Assembly (NCBI GenBank): GCA_047967505.1
Contig: CM106538.1
DNA length: 64,000 nt
Source of the DNA: Dipteris shenzhenensis
Lineage: Eukaryota; Polypodiophyta; Polypodiopsida; Gleicheniales
Reading direction: 5' to 3' (one strand)
Numbering within the stretch: position 1 is the stretch's first letter; every line of letters begins with the position of its first letter. This document shows, piece after piece, positions 31,251 through 43,512 of this stretch. A program made the translations under genes and the position numbers. The notes beneath the pieces are model-generated. The model was given only the letters and a program-made list of their open reading frames with translations. It made no database searches and was not told the DNA's origin.

Positions 31251-32965
31251 TTGGAAATAGTTGGAGATTTTTGTGGCTAGTTGCTTCCAAAGCGATAATT
31301 GGTGAAGAAGAAATCTCAAAGGGGTCCATTGAGAGGTCGGTTATTTAGAGTCTCTTTGACACTTGCCAATGTGGGTGGTATAGGAGAAGGCACAGAGAGT
31401 GTCGGGTTCCCTCGGTCTAGAACTCCCATCAAGCCTAATGAAGAGGATGGCCTTCCCTCAATTGGAGTGACATGAGGACTAATTTGATGACTAGTAGAAT
31501 TTTATTCTAAACTAATATTGGCTAAAAATAATTGTCATTCATCATTTGGCTTGGAAATAACATTCGAGTCACAATAGAGTTGGTGAATTAGAATTCAGAG
31601 TGTTCGAATAGTTTCTACTAGCATCATCTATGCCGAAAAGATGGGCACACTATTGGAGCGTCCGCAATAGTGGGGCTATGTGCGTACAGCCTCTAGTGGC
31701 AAGTGAATCACTGCTACTAGCAAGCCTGATCTTGGCTTTGCTAGGAGAAGCCAAGTTGAAAATACACACAGGCTCCATGAGCGAGCCATCCTATGGCCCC
31801 ATCCATGTGTCCATTCGGTACACCTAATGCCCCATCATCGTGTTCAAAAGCGTCGGAGTCCACTTCTCCACCCTAGTGGAGAAAAATTGGAGAATCTGAA
31901 CTGGGTGTGTGCGGGATCCTACTACACTAATGCCCCTTTCTAGGGCTGCAAGATCAGAATGGTCAGTTCCAAGGGCATGGGGTGTGTATCTAGGATTCCC
32001 AAATACGTCCATGGTCCCAACCGCCAGAACTCTCTTAGTAGATAGAGGTCACTGTCGACGGTCTGACTCCCTCACCCGGCTAACTTAGAGTGCTTGGTGA
32101 TAGCCCAACCTGGTGCTATGTTTGATGAAGATTCTTGCTCTTGTGGTCTTAAGGTGGGCGTGCTTGGGTGCAGAACAAGTGCCAACACATAAAACACTCG
32201 GAGGTCGAGGTCAGCTACTATGGGAGAATCGTGTGATGACAGGAGAGTCATGCACACAATTCAACCACTTAGACAATGGAGTATACACAATAGAATTAAA
32301 TAGACAATTAATCATTCACTTCTACTAAATCCACTTGATAATAACCAAGCCACCTCGACTTGCAATGGACACTCCCTATCCTAGCAAACTGAGGTCAGAG
32401 GAAGAGAACTCGGCACATGGCTCTCTTGTTCTCCCCTCTGCATGTTACAATCATATCACTACCTAAAGAACCATTTTCCAAAAGAGTGTGCGCGCGATGT
32501 GCCATCTCCATCTGTTGATTAGTTGTGTTGTCGTGATCAACTGCACCTCCGCTACAAAACTAGTGCTTGGCCAACTCCATCGCTTCCAATCGAGGTTGAC
32601 ACTCGATGACCACGCGCCTGTTACTCTAATTGAGGTCTACCATCTCGCCTCAGCTACCCTTGGCCTTGTCCTCTCACTAACTAGTAGAAATAATTGTTGC
32701 TCGAATGTGAAAGCTCTAGGGTTGAAGCCTCGTGGTTGATAATGTCGCCTTTGATGGAGGGGAGGTCAAGGATAGGCTGGTTGTCGGGATGAACCAACCT
32801 CGTTTGCGATAGAAGTGCGGGGTGGGGAATGTGGTGACTCAGCTTCAAAATGTTGCCCCTTGGTGGCCAAGGATAAATGTCACTAATATCTATAGGAGGT
32901 TGGGGTTGGTAGCCAATCCATCGTCCATGCTTTGGCTACTGGGTCTTCAAATGGTTCATCAATGT
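31251..32965. other. No gene recognised
   Basis: About 1.7 kb of mixed composition with short open frames only. The closeness to the decayed ORF that follows suggests it is its 3' continuation or an unrelated transposon flank; I see no domain. Confidence 0.4.
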
Positions 32966-35083
32966 CTAGTGCCATTGTGAAATTGGTCTTGTATTGCTGG
33001 ACCTGATGACCCACTCTTGCCACTTCATGTCGAAATCCTTGCATAGCTCGGGAATATTGTCACTGGCTTCTGTCACATGGCTATTGATTAGTTTCTCGAG
33101 CTCTTGCAAAAGGCTACCGTAGTAGGTGGGTAGCTCGGGCATAATCGGGCTTCGGCAGAGCTGGCGTACTCTGGCAAGAATCAACTTATCCTAAGTTTTG
33201 AAGATGTTATGTTGTCGTTGAGCATGCTCCTCGACAAAGTGGTTGAACACCCCTATTGCTCAGTTGTACGCCGAGACTACTGGCTACACAGGTTCCAAAA
33301 TGCCTTGATGCATAGAATGGGGGGGAGCAAATCTCTCTTTGGTATGCCAATATACTCGATAGTGAATGGGCATCTCCTAGAACACAGTGCAAAACTTCCG
33401 TGGTTGGAACTGCAACACAGGGAGACCCTCAAATGGCAAAATGGGCTCGGCCTCAACTGTTTGCTCTATCTGTACCCCTACATCGATTGTCTTCAAAAAT
33501 TGACCTGCACTGCTACATCTTCAAGATTGTAGTGGGTCTGGGTAGCTTGCTCAGTGTTCTCCGCTCGACATGCTTATTGTACCATCAAGAGCGCTTGCGC
33601 ATGAGATCCCTTCTGCTGCCTTTGTTTGTGAGGCACCTCCCCCTTAGATGGAGTGTTGTCCTGAGGTGCCCACTTGCTTACTCAAACTAGAGAGGCTGCA
33701 CATACCATCCTGGCCATCTGTGCCATCATTGTCTGGTGGTTGTCGACGAGGCAGCTTATCTGGGTGCTCGTTAGGTACTTGAAGGAGATGGATTAAGTGC
33801 TGGTGTTGACTGTATCTCTCCAAAGTAGCCTTAGTCATGAATTCTCCTCCTTCAAGACTGACCCTCCATAACAACCTCCCTTCGGCATGCATTCTCCTGC
33901 TCCAAGGCCTTGAGTCGAGCCTGAGGTACTTGCTCCTACCAATCCTTTGAGGTCTTCTTTTGCAGGCATTGTAGGGCATGCTGCAACTTTACATTCTTTA
34001 TGGTAATGGTTATGACATTTTCCTGGGCCTTGCTCGAGATCGCCTTCAACTTGTCCACCTTGTATTGCAAGTTACCAAAGTCCATCCTTAACTCATTGTG
34101 TGCCTGCTACAATTGCGAGTGCAATTGCGAGTAGGATTGAATCAACTCATTGTACACCGCGCAGACGAGGTTCTTTGAGGAGTAGACTATCAACTCTATT
34201 GACAGATCTTCCTTGGCTCAACGCAAGTTGGCAGTCTACTCCTCAAAGAACCTTGCTACCTCTTCCCAGTACTTCATTTGTAAAAATAGGTTGTGCTCCA
34301 GTACCTAGGTAGGGATCCAATGGTTTGCCAAAAAAGTCAAGGCCTATGCTGCGTGCAGTATCTTTTCCCTGAGTACCTACCACTTGCTCTTGGTGGCAGC
34401 CGGAGCTTGATGATCATTCTTTGTGAGGGGGGTCTAGGGGAAAGGGATCCACTTTGACGGGGCTCTGAATAGGCGAAGGAGGTGGAGGCAGAGTAAGTGG
34501 GGCAAGTGACAAGCCACCTTCCTATTGCTCGGCCTTTGCAAAGGAACGACATCACCTGCTCGAAATTCCCTTTGCATGAACCAAGCTACCATCACATGGT
34601 CCACTACAGTGACATCTCGAACCACATACTGCCTTGACACATACCCTTCACTCTTCTTCAATCCAATAAACTCAGATAGGAATCAACAGGTGGTCTTGAA
34701 ACTTTCATTGCCGGCCTTACTAATCAGGCACCCTTGCGAAGATGAGTAACTTACATCTCCAAAGTAGGTGTCACACTACTAAGCGTATGCTAACTTTGAC
34801 GAGGTATTGTGATGCTTCAACCTAAGGGCTCTCTTCAATAAGTTCGAGGTGACTCTGACATGGGTCTCATCGATCATGAGACTGTGGTCTTCCTCATCTT
34901 AGGAGTCAAGGATCTCCTCCACCAGCTCCTCATCATAGACCTCCTTCTAGGGCAACTGCACAAACTTTAGTAGGAAATTGGCCTCTAGGATGCATGTGAG
35001 GACATCACTAGAGAAATCTTCAATTAAATGCAGGGGTGAAACGCGAGAGCTCCTTTTGTGCTCCTGTCGATTGTGGCATTCTG
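32966..35083 (-). pseudogene. Decayed coiled-coil ORF of unknown family
   Basis: A minus-strand reading in several frames starts at about 35,083 (MEAQNATIDRSTKGALAF). It passes through EFIGLKKSEGYVSRQYVV and VVDHVMVAWFMQREFRAGDV (34,661-34,434). A long coiled-coil part at about 34,150-33,850 follows (LQYKVDKLKAISSKAQENV, KALEQENACRREVV). It ends with ELPTYYGSLLQELEKLINSHV (33,184-32,966). Frameshifts and stops are frequent, so it is dead. I do not recognise the family; in this context a transposon-borne ORF is likely. A 27-bp inverted repeat interrupts it at 34,168-34,253. Confidence 0.4.
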
Positions 35084-35940
35084 TGCCTCCATGATGACAA
35101 AGATAACGTAGATATAGAAAGAAGAAGGTGGATGGTGAAAGGGTTGGGTAACAGAGGGAGACTAATGCAATAGAGGTAGAGAGCTCATAAAGGATGATGG
35201 AGACCTGAGAGCTATGGCAAGCATGATAAATAAGAGGACTGTTGAAAACGATGAAGATGATGATATCAAATGCTCTACCTTAATCTTCTCTTTTAAATTA
35301 TGGTTTTGTTTTCAAAGGAAATTTAAGATAGTTGAAAAGACCCACTTGTAAAGCAAAAGAAAGTTAACTTGAAAAGACCCACTTGTAAAATAGAAGGCTC
35401 TATAACATGAAAACTACTCATAATAACACATGAGTATTTCACATTACAAATTTATACACAAATAGCACTCGAAGTTTGAATGCCTTCTGTTGTAAATTTT
35501 CAATTGAAAATGCCCATTTTCTAATAACACCGAGTATCACATTACAAATTTATACACAAATTTGAAAAAATCTTAGATGACTATTCAAACAATGATAATT
35601 TTGCATTTTGGTGATTGTAAAAGGAAAATTCAATTTCAATTATTCAAACTTAATTTTCAACCCTTTCTTATTTTGAATAAATTATTATTTTTCCTATTGA
35701 TGTAAACTCACACATTCAAGTGCTTTGCACTTGGCTAACATAAAACATGAGACAAGCCCCTCATGACACTCGAGTTATCATCTTTCAAGATATTCTCCAA
35801 TGATTACTAAAGTGGAATGTAAGATTGGACACATGAACTTTGTCATGATAGCGATACTTTTTCAAGAGAGTCCCACTTTTTAAAGAGAGTCCCACATAAA
35901 ACACATAAAATCATCTTGTCTTACTCTCAAATCCCATCAT
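35084..35940. other. AT-rich spacer with short direct repeats
   Basis: Contains 'ttgaaaagacccacttgtaaa' twice (35,333 and 35,369) and 'cattacaaatttatacacaaa' twice (35,441 and 35,532). No coding signal was seen. It could be the flank or LTR of a degraded element. Confidence 0.5.
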
Positions 35941-38590
35941 GAAAACGTCTATTCCTTCGTGCAATATTGGGCATGGAGGGTAGGGATTGAGCCAGTGGCC
36001 ATTGTGGTTCGTCGATGCACGGATACATAATACTCTCCCTCCAAACCTCCATTGAAGTCACTGAAATCCAGTTTCCTAGAGCAAGCTTCTATGCATAGGC
36101 GAGCCTTGTTTGCTTCCACTCCTTTCCCATGAGTTTGATAGGGGTGAGTTGGAATGTTCATAGGCTTCACAACCGTGCGGGTAGTCAGCCACCTGCAGTA
36201 TCTGATTCTCCATGAGGAACTACAACGGGCTTTGGTATGTAGACCAGTTGACTTCCTCTTGATTTAGGAGCATATGTTCTCAGCAGGACATCACATGTCA
36301 GTACCATCTCCTCCTTGGGAGGGGCCTAGAGGTCTAGCCCTCGTAGAGTTGGTAGGAGCAGAGGTGTCTGCATATTAAGCGGTGGCCCCATAGATATTTG
36401 CACATAGGTGAGCTCATCCAAAATCGTGCAATGTGGATGGGTCTTTAGGTTGAAGAGGCCCGGATTGGTATTTTGAATGTGTACGCACTCGATTGCAGAC
36501 AACACCATCCATCTTTCTGGTAGCAGCTCACAGATTGCCTCCTAGAGGTTGACTCGTGGATTGTTGGAGGTGACTTCAACAACTTAGTTCATGGAGGATA
36601 AGTAGGGAGGAACCTCTTTCACAAAGATGCCTATGGTGGAGAGGAGTACCTGGGAACATTTTTATCAGTGGTGGTAGGAATCCATGGCACAAGCATAAGT
36701 TTACTGGGCTTTTGGCCAGTCTACAGTTCATCTTTGGACAACGGCATTATGATGGGTTATTGGAGTGCCTAGACAGATTCTACATAGGGACTAGGCTCTA
36801 CTTAGAGGCGGCCCCACCAGCATTCTAGTAGGAACCATGATGTCAGACCACTCTCCGGTGGTCCTTCACTTGGAGTAGCCCCATCCTGGACTCTCCCAAA
36901 AGGGGATTTGCATACCAGACGGTCTCCTATAGGAGGTGGAGGTACAATAGCCAACAATGGAGCTCTGGAGATAGCCCGAGGACAAACCCTATAGGTAGCT
37001 GAGAGGATCCAACGGAGCAGTCGGGAGCTCCAGTGCCAAGCTCTTAGATGGAGAGATATTCTTTAGGAGTGAGAGAGAGCACTTCGTCGAGACCTAGCAT
37101 CTATCGAGAGACTCAGGGAACAAGATTTAGGGTCCCAGTGGCTCAGAGATGGCCTGTAGTGTGCACGTTTGGAGTTATAGGATTTGGAGGTCCATAGAGC
37201 AGAGTTCTCGTATCACTCTTCCATGGCCAGATGGGTCCAGTAAGGCGACAAGATGACTAGACAGTTTTTCTAGACCACATGATCACGGTCTGCAGGGGTC
37301 TAGCTCTAGCGACTTAGGGACTCACAGGGACATATGCACACGAATGCACCGGAGATGCTCGAGATGACCACGATCTTCTACGGTCAGTTCTTTCAGTCGG
37401 AGGAGGCTTCACCCACCAGTCTTTTGGCTAGAGATACAGTATGGGAGCAGGTTCCCTCAGTTGTTATGTAAAGTCTTAGTAGATATTTATTGATGAGGAG
37501 CTTTGGGAGGCCTGGGCTCTTCCAGCCCAGAAGTACCCTAGAGAGGATGGCTCAAGACTTCGAGCTTCTTTCGGTGCGTAGTATATCTCCACCCCACCTA
37601 GGTTAGCCTGCCAGGAGATCTTTGACTCCGGATTTCTTCCACTTTCCTTGAGCAAAGGCTAGATATGCTTGATTCTGAAGGGGGGAGATAGGTCCAATAT
37701 TTGTCAATGGAGGCCGATCACCCTTCTTGACATGGCTTAAAAGATCTTGGCCAAATCCTTGACCCTGCCTTTGAGACCCCACTTTGCATACATCTATCCT
37801 GAGACGCATATTGGTTTTGTCGAGGAGTGTAGCATCTTGGATAATATCTTCACTTTCTAGGAGGCAGTGGACTAATCTAGGGAGGAGTCGCAGCCTGTTG
37901 CCATTCTTCTTCTGGATTTCAAGAAGGCATTTGATGGAGTGGATTGGTCTATTTTGGGGGGTACCATGCAGAGACTTGGCTTCTCAGAGCGCTGGATCAG
38001 AGGGTTTTTAGCTCTTTATGCGAGCAACTGTAGCCATGTGATTATTTGGGGGCACATGAGAGAGGCCTTTCCTCTCTCCCGTTCAGTGAGACAGGGATGT
38101 CCTTTGCCCCTATATCTGTATTTCTTTGTAGCAGATGCCCTAGGTTAATTTTTGTTCTCTCAAGTACTTGGCCTTACGATGATGAGGCTTCCAATCCAGT
38201 AGGAAGAGGAGCTCCTAGACTCGGAGTTTGCAAATGATATAATTCTCTATGTGGATGGCTCATGATTCACGCTAGAGAGGGTTAAAGGAGCCCTATCCAT
38301 TTTCTGTGAGGCTTCTAGAGCTCACATAAATCAGACCAAATCTATTGGTTTCTTCACAAGCCTAGAGGAGATCCAAGAGGTTCGATATTGGGGAGCCAAT
38401 TTTGGCTTTTGATGGATCCTGAGAGGGAAGACGGTGAGGTACCTGGGCTGCTAGGTTGGCATTGATATCTCGGTAGAGGTGCAATTCAACCCAATCCTAG
38501 AGAGTGTTTGGTGTATCCTATTGTACCAAAGCTTCGCCAAACTCTCGATTGCAGGTAGAACATTGGTGATTATAGTAAAGATGCGGGTGC
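35941..38590 (+). mobile_element. LINE, plus strand, with endonuclease and reverse transcriptase relics
   Basis: Around 36,460-36,600 the plus strand reads ILNVYA and then DSWIVGGDFNNLVHGG; GDFN is the catalytic loop of LINE endonucleases. At 37,800-38,150 follow [38 protein letters not shown] and VRQGCPLPLYLYF, then FANDIILYVDG near 38,225, where the active-site FADD has become FAND. The C-terminal part ends near 38,590. There are many stops. Unlike the LINEs in NAP1 it points left to right and lies in intergenic DNA. Confidence 0.85.
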
Positions 38591-39586
38591 CTTGAAAATG
38601 TCAACATCCCCCCCTTTTCCATGGAAAGACCCAGTAAAGAGGCATGAGAAAGGGAAAATATGCTTAGGTGCAAGCTCTTCTAAAAAGTTAACCTAGTCTA
38701 CACATGGCATAGTACTCACCCACCAATGCCTTTAGTATTGGGTATTTGGGTTTTCCACCGAGTTAAATTCTTATTCTAATTTTTTTGGGAAAAATTATAT
38801 GCTCTTTGTATAGGTGCAACACTATCAAAAAGATAGGGGTGCACAAGACTGGTCCCTTCGCAACATTCGATCATTGACTCTACTGCATACATTCTTTGAG
38901 TCGTGGATGTATATTGTGGGCAAGGTTGTGCATAGGGAACGAAGAGGTGATGCAATTGGCAGACGAGTAGCCGGAAGCTATTTGGACTCGAAAGAATATC
39001 AAATTATCTTGTTATCAGCATTGTTTGCATTGATTCTGGGATAGCCTTCAATGATTTGATAATAACATTTTCTCTCTTTGGTTAAACGAAGAACACATCA
39101 TTCCAAGGTCGCTCAATTAGTGCTATAATTGAAATTTGGCACCTTGAAAAAAGCAACAAGCCACCTAGATATCAAGAAGTAAGGCAAATGTGTGGATAGG
39201 TTCCCAAATTGTAAAACAATTTAAAAAACATTGACTAGCTCACGGGTCTAAGGTTTTACGGATATGAGGTTGTAGGGAGTTTTTCATATCGTTTTTTCTT
39301 CATGTGTCGATTCAATTTTATTCATGTGTATAGTGTGTTTGTGCCTGATCTAATTTTGTATAGAGTGATCAAACCTTTTGCCTAATGTAAGCCTATGAAG
39401 GTTAGGGCTGAGCAGATAGAGACAAATTCTAAGGAACCAAACAAATATACGAGAGCTAGGTAGCTCAAGGTCAAGCATCCAAGAATCATGCATCATAGAG
39501 ACATGGAATGTGGCTTTTTCTTAACAGCCACATGAAAATGCAATGAGACTCATGAAATGTGGGCTACTTTAAGAAGAGAGTTGCAA
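38591..39586. other. Spacer 3' of the kinase gene
   Basis: AT-rich sequence. An open frame of 76 codons at 38,814-39,044 has no recognisable motif. The part next to 39,586 should be the 3' UTR of the minus-strand kinase gene. Confidence 0.4.
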
Positions 39587-41743
39587 TCAAGACTCCTTCA
39601 ACAAGAGCTTCCTTTTTGTCTTCTCTAATGTGTCACACAGATTTGAAAATGTGGGTCTTGAGGAAGGGTTTTGTGACCAACATTGTGCGATAAGAGTGAC
39701 CAGATGGGAGAATTGGCATGGGGTCAAAAGATGAGAGACATATCCTCTTTTTATTTGGTTATAGAAATGCTCTGTTGGCATATCTAAAAACCTTCCAGTG
39801 ACAATGTTGAAACAAGTTGTACCGAAGCTGAAGACATCAGCCTCTTTCCTAAACACCACCTTTCCTGCTTCTCCCTCTTGCCTCTGCATGTTCACTGGAC
39901 GCCTCACCTCAGGAGCTATATAGAAAAGGGTTCCCTGTTGGTATGTGAGATCCTCCTCTTTCATTAAGCCCTCAGACGTGCAAAGTTTGGTCAGACCAAA
40001 GTCTGTCAATTTGGCAACCAGATAACCTTGCCGACGGGCACCTGTAGGGAGGTCGTCCATTTGATTGAGTAACACATTTGCAGGTTTTAAATCTCGGTGC
40101 ATCACCCCATGCTCGTGTAGAAAACGCATTCCTCTAGCAATTTGCAGAATTAAATCGATGCATACAACCACTGGGAATGGGGCATCGTTGGGATGCTTGG
40201 CAGCCTCCTTCTGGATTAGGTCCTGCAAGCTGCATGACATGAGCTCCATCACAAGTCCACAATACTCACAATCAAAACCATTGCTGGGTTTCAGCTCGCT
40301 TCTTCTGATGTACCCCTTCATCTCTACAACATTAGGATGTCTCATTTTGATCAGCACTTCCGCTTCTGTTTCAAAGAGAAACTTGGGGATTATTTTCACG
40401 GCCACTTGGGTTCCCAGCCACATCCCACGATGAACAACTCCCTGTGCACCGCTTCCCAACGGATCCTGAAGCACCAGTTTCTCAGCGTATTCATCCAGGT
40501 TGAGGCCGTTCGGGAAAAGGTTGCGATTGTTCCCATCCAATTCCCATATGCATCGAGATGATTGAAGCTTCAAATCATTTATGAGGCTAGATTGAGTTTC
40601 ACATATCCTCAACAGAACTCCAAGTGAGCATTCAGTTGTCCCGTTCTGAAAAATTCCGTCGGATATGATATAGGTCTCAAACTCGTTGAAAGCAGACGGG
40701 TTGCTCAGGATCTGGTTTGTGCACCAGCCTATATCGTTGAAGAAATCTCGAACGAGAGCGTTCCGCTTCCTGCCCAGCTCTATTAAGTCACTAAACCCCT
40801 CATTGTCACACTCTTGCAGCATATGTCGTCCTCTTCCTGCCGTACACACCATCTCTTCCACTTCCGTCGACCACGGCTGCAACGTTTCTTCAAACTCGTG
40901 CCTGCGCTTTTCCATGTAGTTCATGTAGAAAATTCGGAAATCTGTGAGAGAGAGTGCCTGGCGACCCAGCATGCATCTAGCAACGTAGGACCAGAGCCCC
41001 GCCCCATCATCGTCCAGACCGCAAGGAAGGTGGAACCTGTTGCGATCGGGCCTGGAACGGTTGCGGGTGAGACGTTCCTTCCAGTCAGGATACCGCCAAC
41101 CATCCTGGATTACGAACGCGCACGCCCTCGCGTTCCTGTTCGCCTCCCTCGCAATGTGGAACTGCAACGGCGCGCGCTCCACGATCAGGATGCAGTCGAA
41201 TGCGTATATAAACTTCCAAAAGGTTTGGATGGCAACGTCCCAAATGACTATGTGGGGGAGTTTTGGGTGCACAAGGAAAGATCCGCTGGGCCTTGTATCA
41301 TCGCCGCAAGGCCTCCAGTTTCTTGAATCTGCAGAAAAACCGCGATCAATACCTGCGATCCAACAGAGACGTGACGCGAAGCTCAACAGCTGGAGAAGGA
41401 AATGGAGATGCGATGTAGAAGACATTGGCGATTGTGTGAATTGCTCTAAAGTGAAGCAGAAACGAGACGAAGAACCTGGGAAACTGTCAATGAGGGCGTA
41501 GAGGAGATCGCGTTTGTTAATTCCGTAAATTGCGAAATTGTAACAAGAGATAGTATTGATGCCTAAGGCGTGAACTGCCTCAAGCTGAAGCTGCGCATGC
41601 GTTTTTCCGGAGTTAGTGAGGGCATGGCTGAACTGTAAGGGCTTCAAGGGGACGTTGCGGAGGATTCGGTCCGCAATTGATCGAGAGAAAACCTCTCGCT
41701 CTTGTTGTGGTTGCATTGTGAACACCATTCTACTATGAGCCAA
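39587..41743 (-). CDS. Serine/threonine protein kinase, TKL/MAPKKK-like, 718 residues, single exon
   Basis: Intact frame with all kinase landmarks: glycine loop GSGAQG at residues 430-435, VAVK lysine at 450, HRDLKPAN with catalytic Asp near 551, DFG near 581, APE near 612, DVFSFG and the subdomain XI motif RPTF. The C-terminal domain (about 423-700) resembles plant TKL or Raf/MLK-type kinases by its start (LGSGAQGVVHRGMWLGTQVAVKI). The N-terminal 420 residues match nothing I recognise: a Phe/Leu-rich part (about 95-200), an Arg/Asn-rich part and a mostly helical acidic segment (about 270-420). No signal peptide is evident. The start is the first ATG of the frame; a second Met lies four codons later. 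An open frame of 2.1 kb amid decayed DNA argues for selection. The substrate is unknown. Confidence 0.88.
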   Translation of the reverse strand: MAHSRMVFTMQPQQEREVFSRSIADRILRNVPLKPLQFSHALTNSGKTHAQLQLEAVHALGINTISCYNFAIYGINKRDLLYALIDSFPGSSSRFCFTLEQFTQSPMSSTSHLHFLLQLLSFASRLCWIAGIDRGFSADSRNWRPCGDDTRPSGSFLVHPKLPHIVIWDVAIQTFWKFIYAFDCILIVERAPLQFHIAREANRNARACAFVIQDGWRYPDWKERLTRNRSRPDRNRFHLPCGLDDDGAGLWSYVARCMLGRQALSLTDFRIFYMNYMEKRRHEFEETLQPWSTEVEEMVCTAGRGRHMLQECDNEGFSDLIELGRKRNALVRDFFNDIGWCTNQILSNPSAFNEFETYIISDGIFQNGTTECSLGVLLRICETQSSLINDLKLQSSRCIWELDGNNRNLFPNGLNLDEYAEKLVLQDPLGSGAQGVVHRGMWLGTQVAVKIIPKFLFETEAEVLIKMRHPNVVEMKGYIRRSELKPSNGFDCEYCGLVMELMSCSLQDLIQKEAAKHPNDAPFPVVVCIDLILQIARGMRFLHEHGVMHRDLKPANVLLNQMDDLPTGARRQGYLVAKLTDFGLTKLCTSEGLMKEEDLTYQQGTLFYIAPEVRRPVNMQRQEGEAGKVVFRKEADVFSFGTTCFNIVTGRFLDMPTEHFYNQIKRGYVSHLLTPCQFSHLVTLIAQCWSQNPSSRPTFSNLCDTLEKTKRKLLLKES

Positions 41744-42111
41744 GAGGTATCATCAATTATGTGGATAATAACATATTATTTAATAATTTTTCAAAAAAAG
41801 GGTCCCAACCAACCAACCAACCATTATCGAAGAAACCAATCGAAACAATCATAGTTTCCGGAAAAGCAAAGGCTGAGAACACTCAACCTCAAAATATGAG
41901 AGCAAAAGTAAAAAGGTATCACACAGCCAAAGACAAACTTGGAAGTCCTCCCTCACATGGTCTCAGATTCATCAAAGCCCTCAATTTCCCCATGAAAATT
42001 AGCCTTTAACCGTATGAGATTTGCATGCATTGAGAGATAGAACACATTCTTCTTGTCTTTATCCATCTGCTGGCATAGATCATGGAGGGTCTTTGTGCTT
42101 ACTGGTCTGGT
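41744..42111. other. 5' flank of the kinase gene
   Basis: AT-rich, with 'aataacatattatttaata' at 41,765 as the only TATA-like patch, read on the minus strand about 25-45 bp before the ATG. No gene is seen. Confidence 0.35.
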
Positions 42112-43512
42112 CTAATCAAGACCAGACACTTCATGTGACATCTTGATTTGCAAGTGTTTCCACAGTATGTGTATTCGTCCTTCAAGGTGATCCTCTTGCT
42201 GGAGGACTACAACAAGCTCTTGGTATAATGTAGTGATGCCCTGTAGCAAAAGATCTTGTGCTGACCCCTCCGCATTGTCATCAGTTTGACCTAGTAGTTG
42301 AAGTTCCAACTTGGAAATTATTGCCTTTTGATTTTGCCACTCTATGCACTTGTCCTTATACTTATCCAACTGTGGAGGTGTATGCAAGCTTTAGACTATT
42401 GAATTGTTGAGCTACTTTTGGATGCCCTGCAATTGATCATTAAGCATGTGGAGTTGGAGTATCTCTTACTCTTGAGCATCCAGTTTTGCTTTGGTGCTCA
42501 CAAGTATCTCCCTCCATATTGTCATTCTTTGGAATCTATTCGGATTGCCGCCCTTCCACGTTATTTACATTGAGAGTAAGTGGAGGCTATAATTCCCATT
42601 TTGGTGTAGAGTCTTCCTCTTGCTCTATTGCAAACCCAATTATAATGGCCAATAGATGGGCAATGTAGCTTTTGCCATTATGTGTAGTGGATGCATAATT
42701 GGTTAGCCAGCAAGGATATGTGTTGAGCCCAATCTTGTTTTGCTCTACAAAGGAGTGTAAGAGTTTTTACTGACATATAATTTTTTCTCACTCTTGTATG
42801 ATTGAAAATTTCAGCCAAAAACTTAGCTGCCTCTTTGCATATGGGATCCAAAATCATATGATGGCGTATTCCCCCACCCTATGACTTTGTGTTAGGTGGG
42901 AATAAATCCAGAATCTCAGAGAATCTTGCATCCAAATGTTTCTTTGGATATTCGTTTTGTGCCTCTGGAAATGAGAAAGCTTCTTGCATAGTGGATCTAC
43001 TAAGGTAGATTTGTAAGGGCTTTTCTTTATATGTTACTGTGTTGTACTTATCTTTCTCCAACTCTCTTTTATATGATGAATTGACAAATGTATTCAATCA
43101 TAGTAGGTGTTGGTAAGAAGGATTTTAGCTTCTCAAAAAGACTTCCTAGACTATTTGACTACAAGAAGTTGTATTCATCTGGTGACATGGCGAATGTGCA
43201 GACTTGTGGCCATACAAGCTATATTGTTTCATCTGTTACTAGCTCTTTGTTGGTTTGGTCATCAAGGTGTTCTACACCTACATCCTGCATAGGAAATTAC
43301 TCTACCTGGATTTCTCTTGACTCTAGGGTCCTTAGGTTCTCTGGCATATCTTCTTGGCATGTTGCATTTATTTGCTCATCAATATCACTATCCAAAACCA
43401 CTAGCCATGGTCGTTTTAGTGCTGACCTATGGTTGTGATTCTGGATCTTGTCCTTCTTTAGGTTGGTGATTTGAGGAGGGCTATTGAGGTTGAGGTTTGG
43501 GCCGTTTGGCAT
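42112..43512 (-). pseudogene. Decayed coiled-coil coding tract downstream of gypsy integrase
   Basis: Minus-strand frames: 43512-43297 (LKRPWLVVLDSDIDEQINA), 43097-42879 and 42387-42112, the last with a coiled coil (IISKLELQLLGQTDDNAEG, LYQELVVVLQQEDHLEGRI). It lies between the gypsy integrase and the expected 3' LTR, on the same strand. It may be an extra ORF of that element or a separate relic; I do not recognise the family. Confidence 0.35.

Noticed and set aside
40065-41501. Plus-strand frames of 122, 170 and 153 codons inside the kinase gene
   Set aside because: Antisense shadows of the 718-codon kinase frame, which carries all catalytic motifs.
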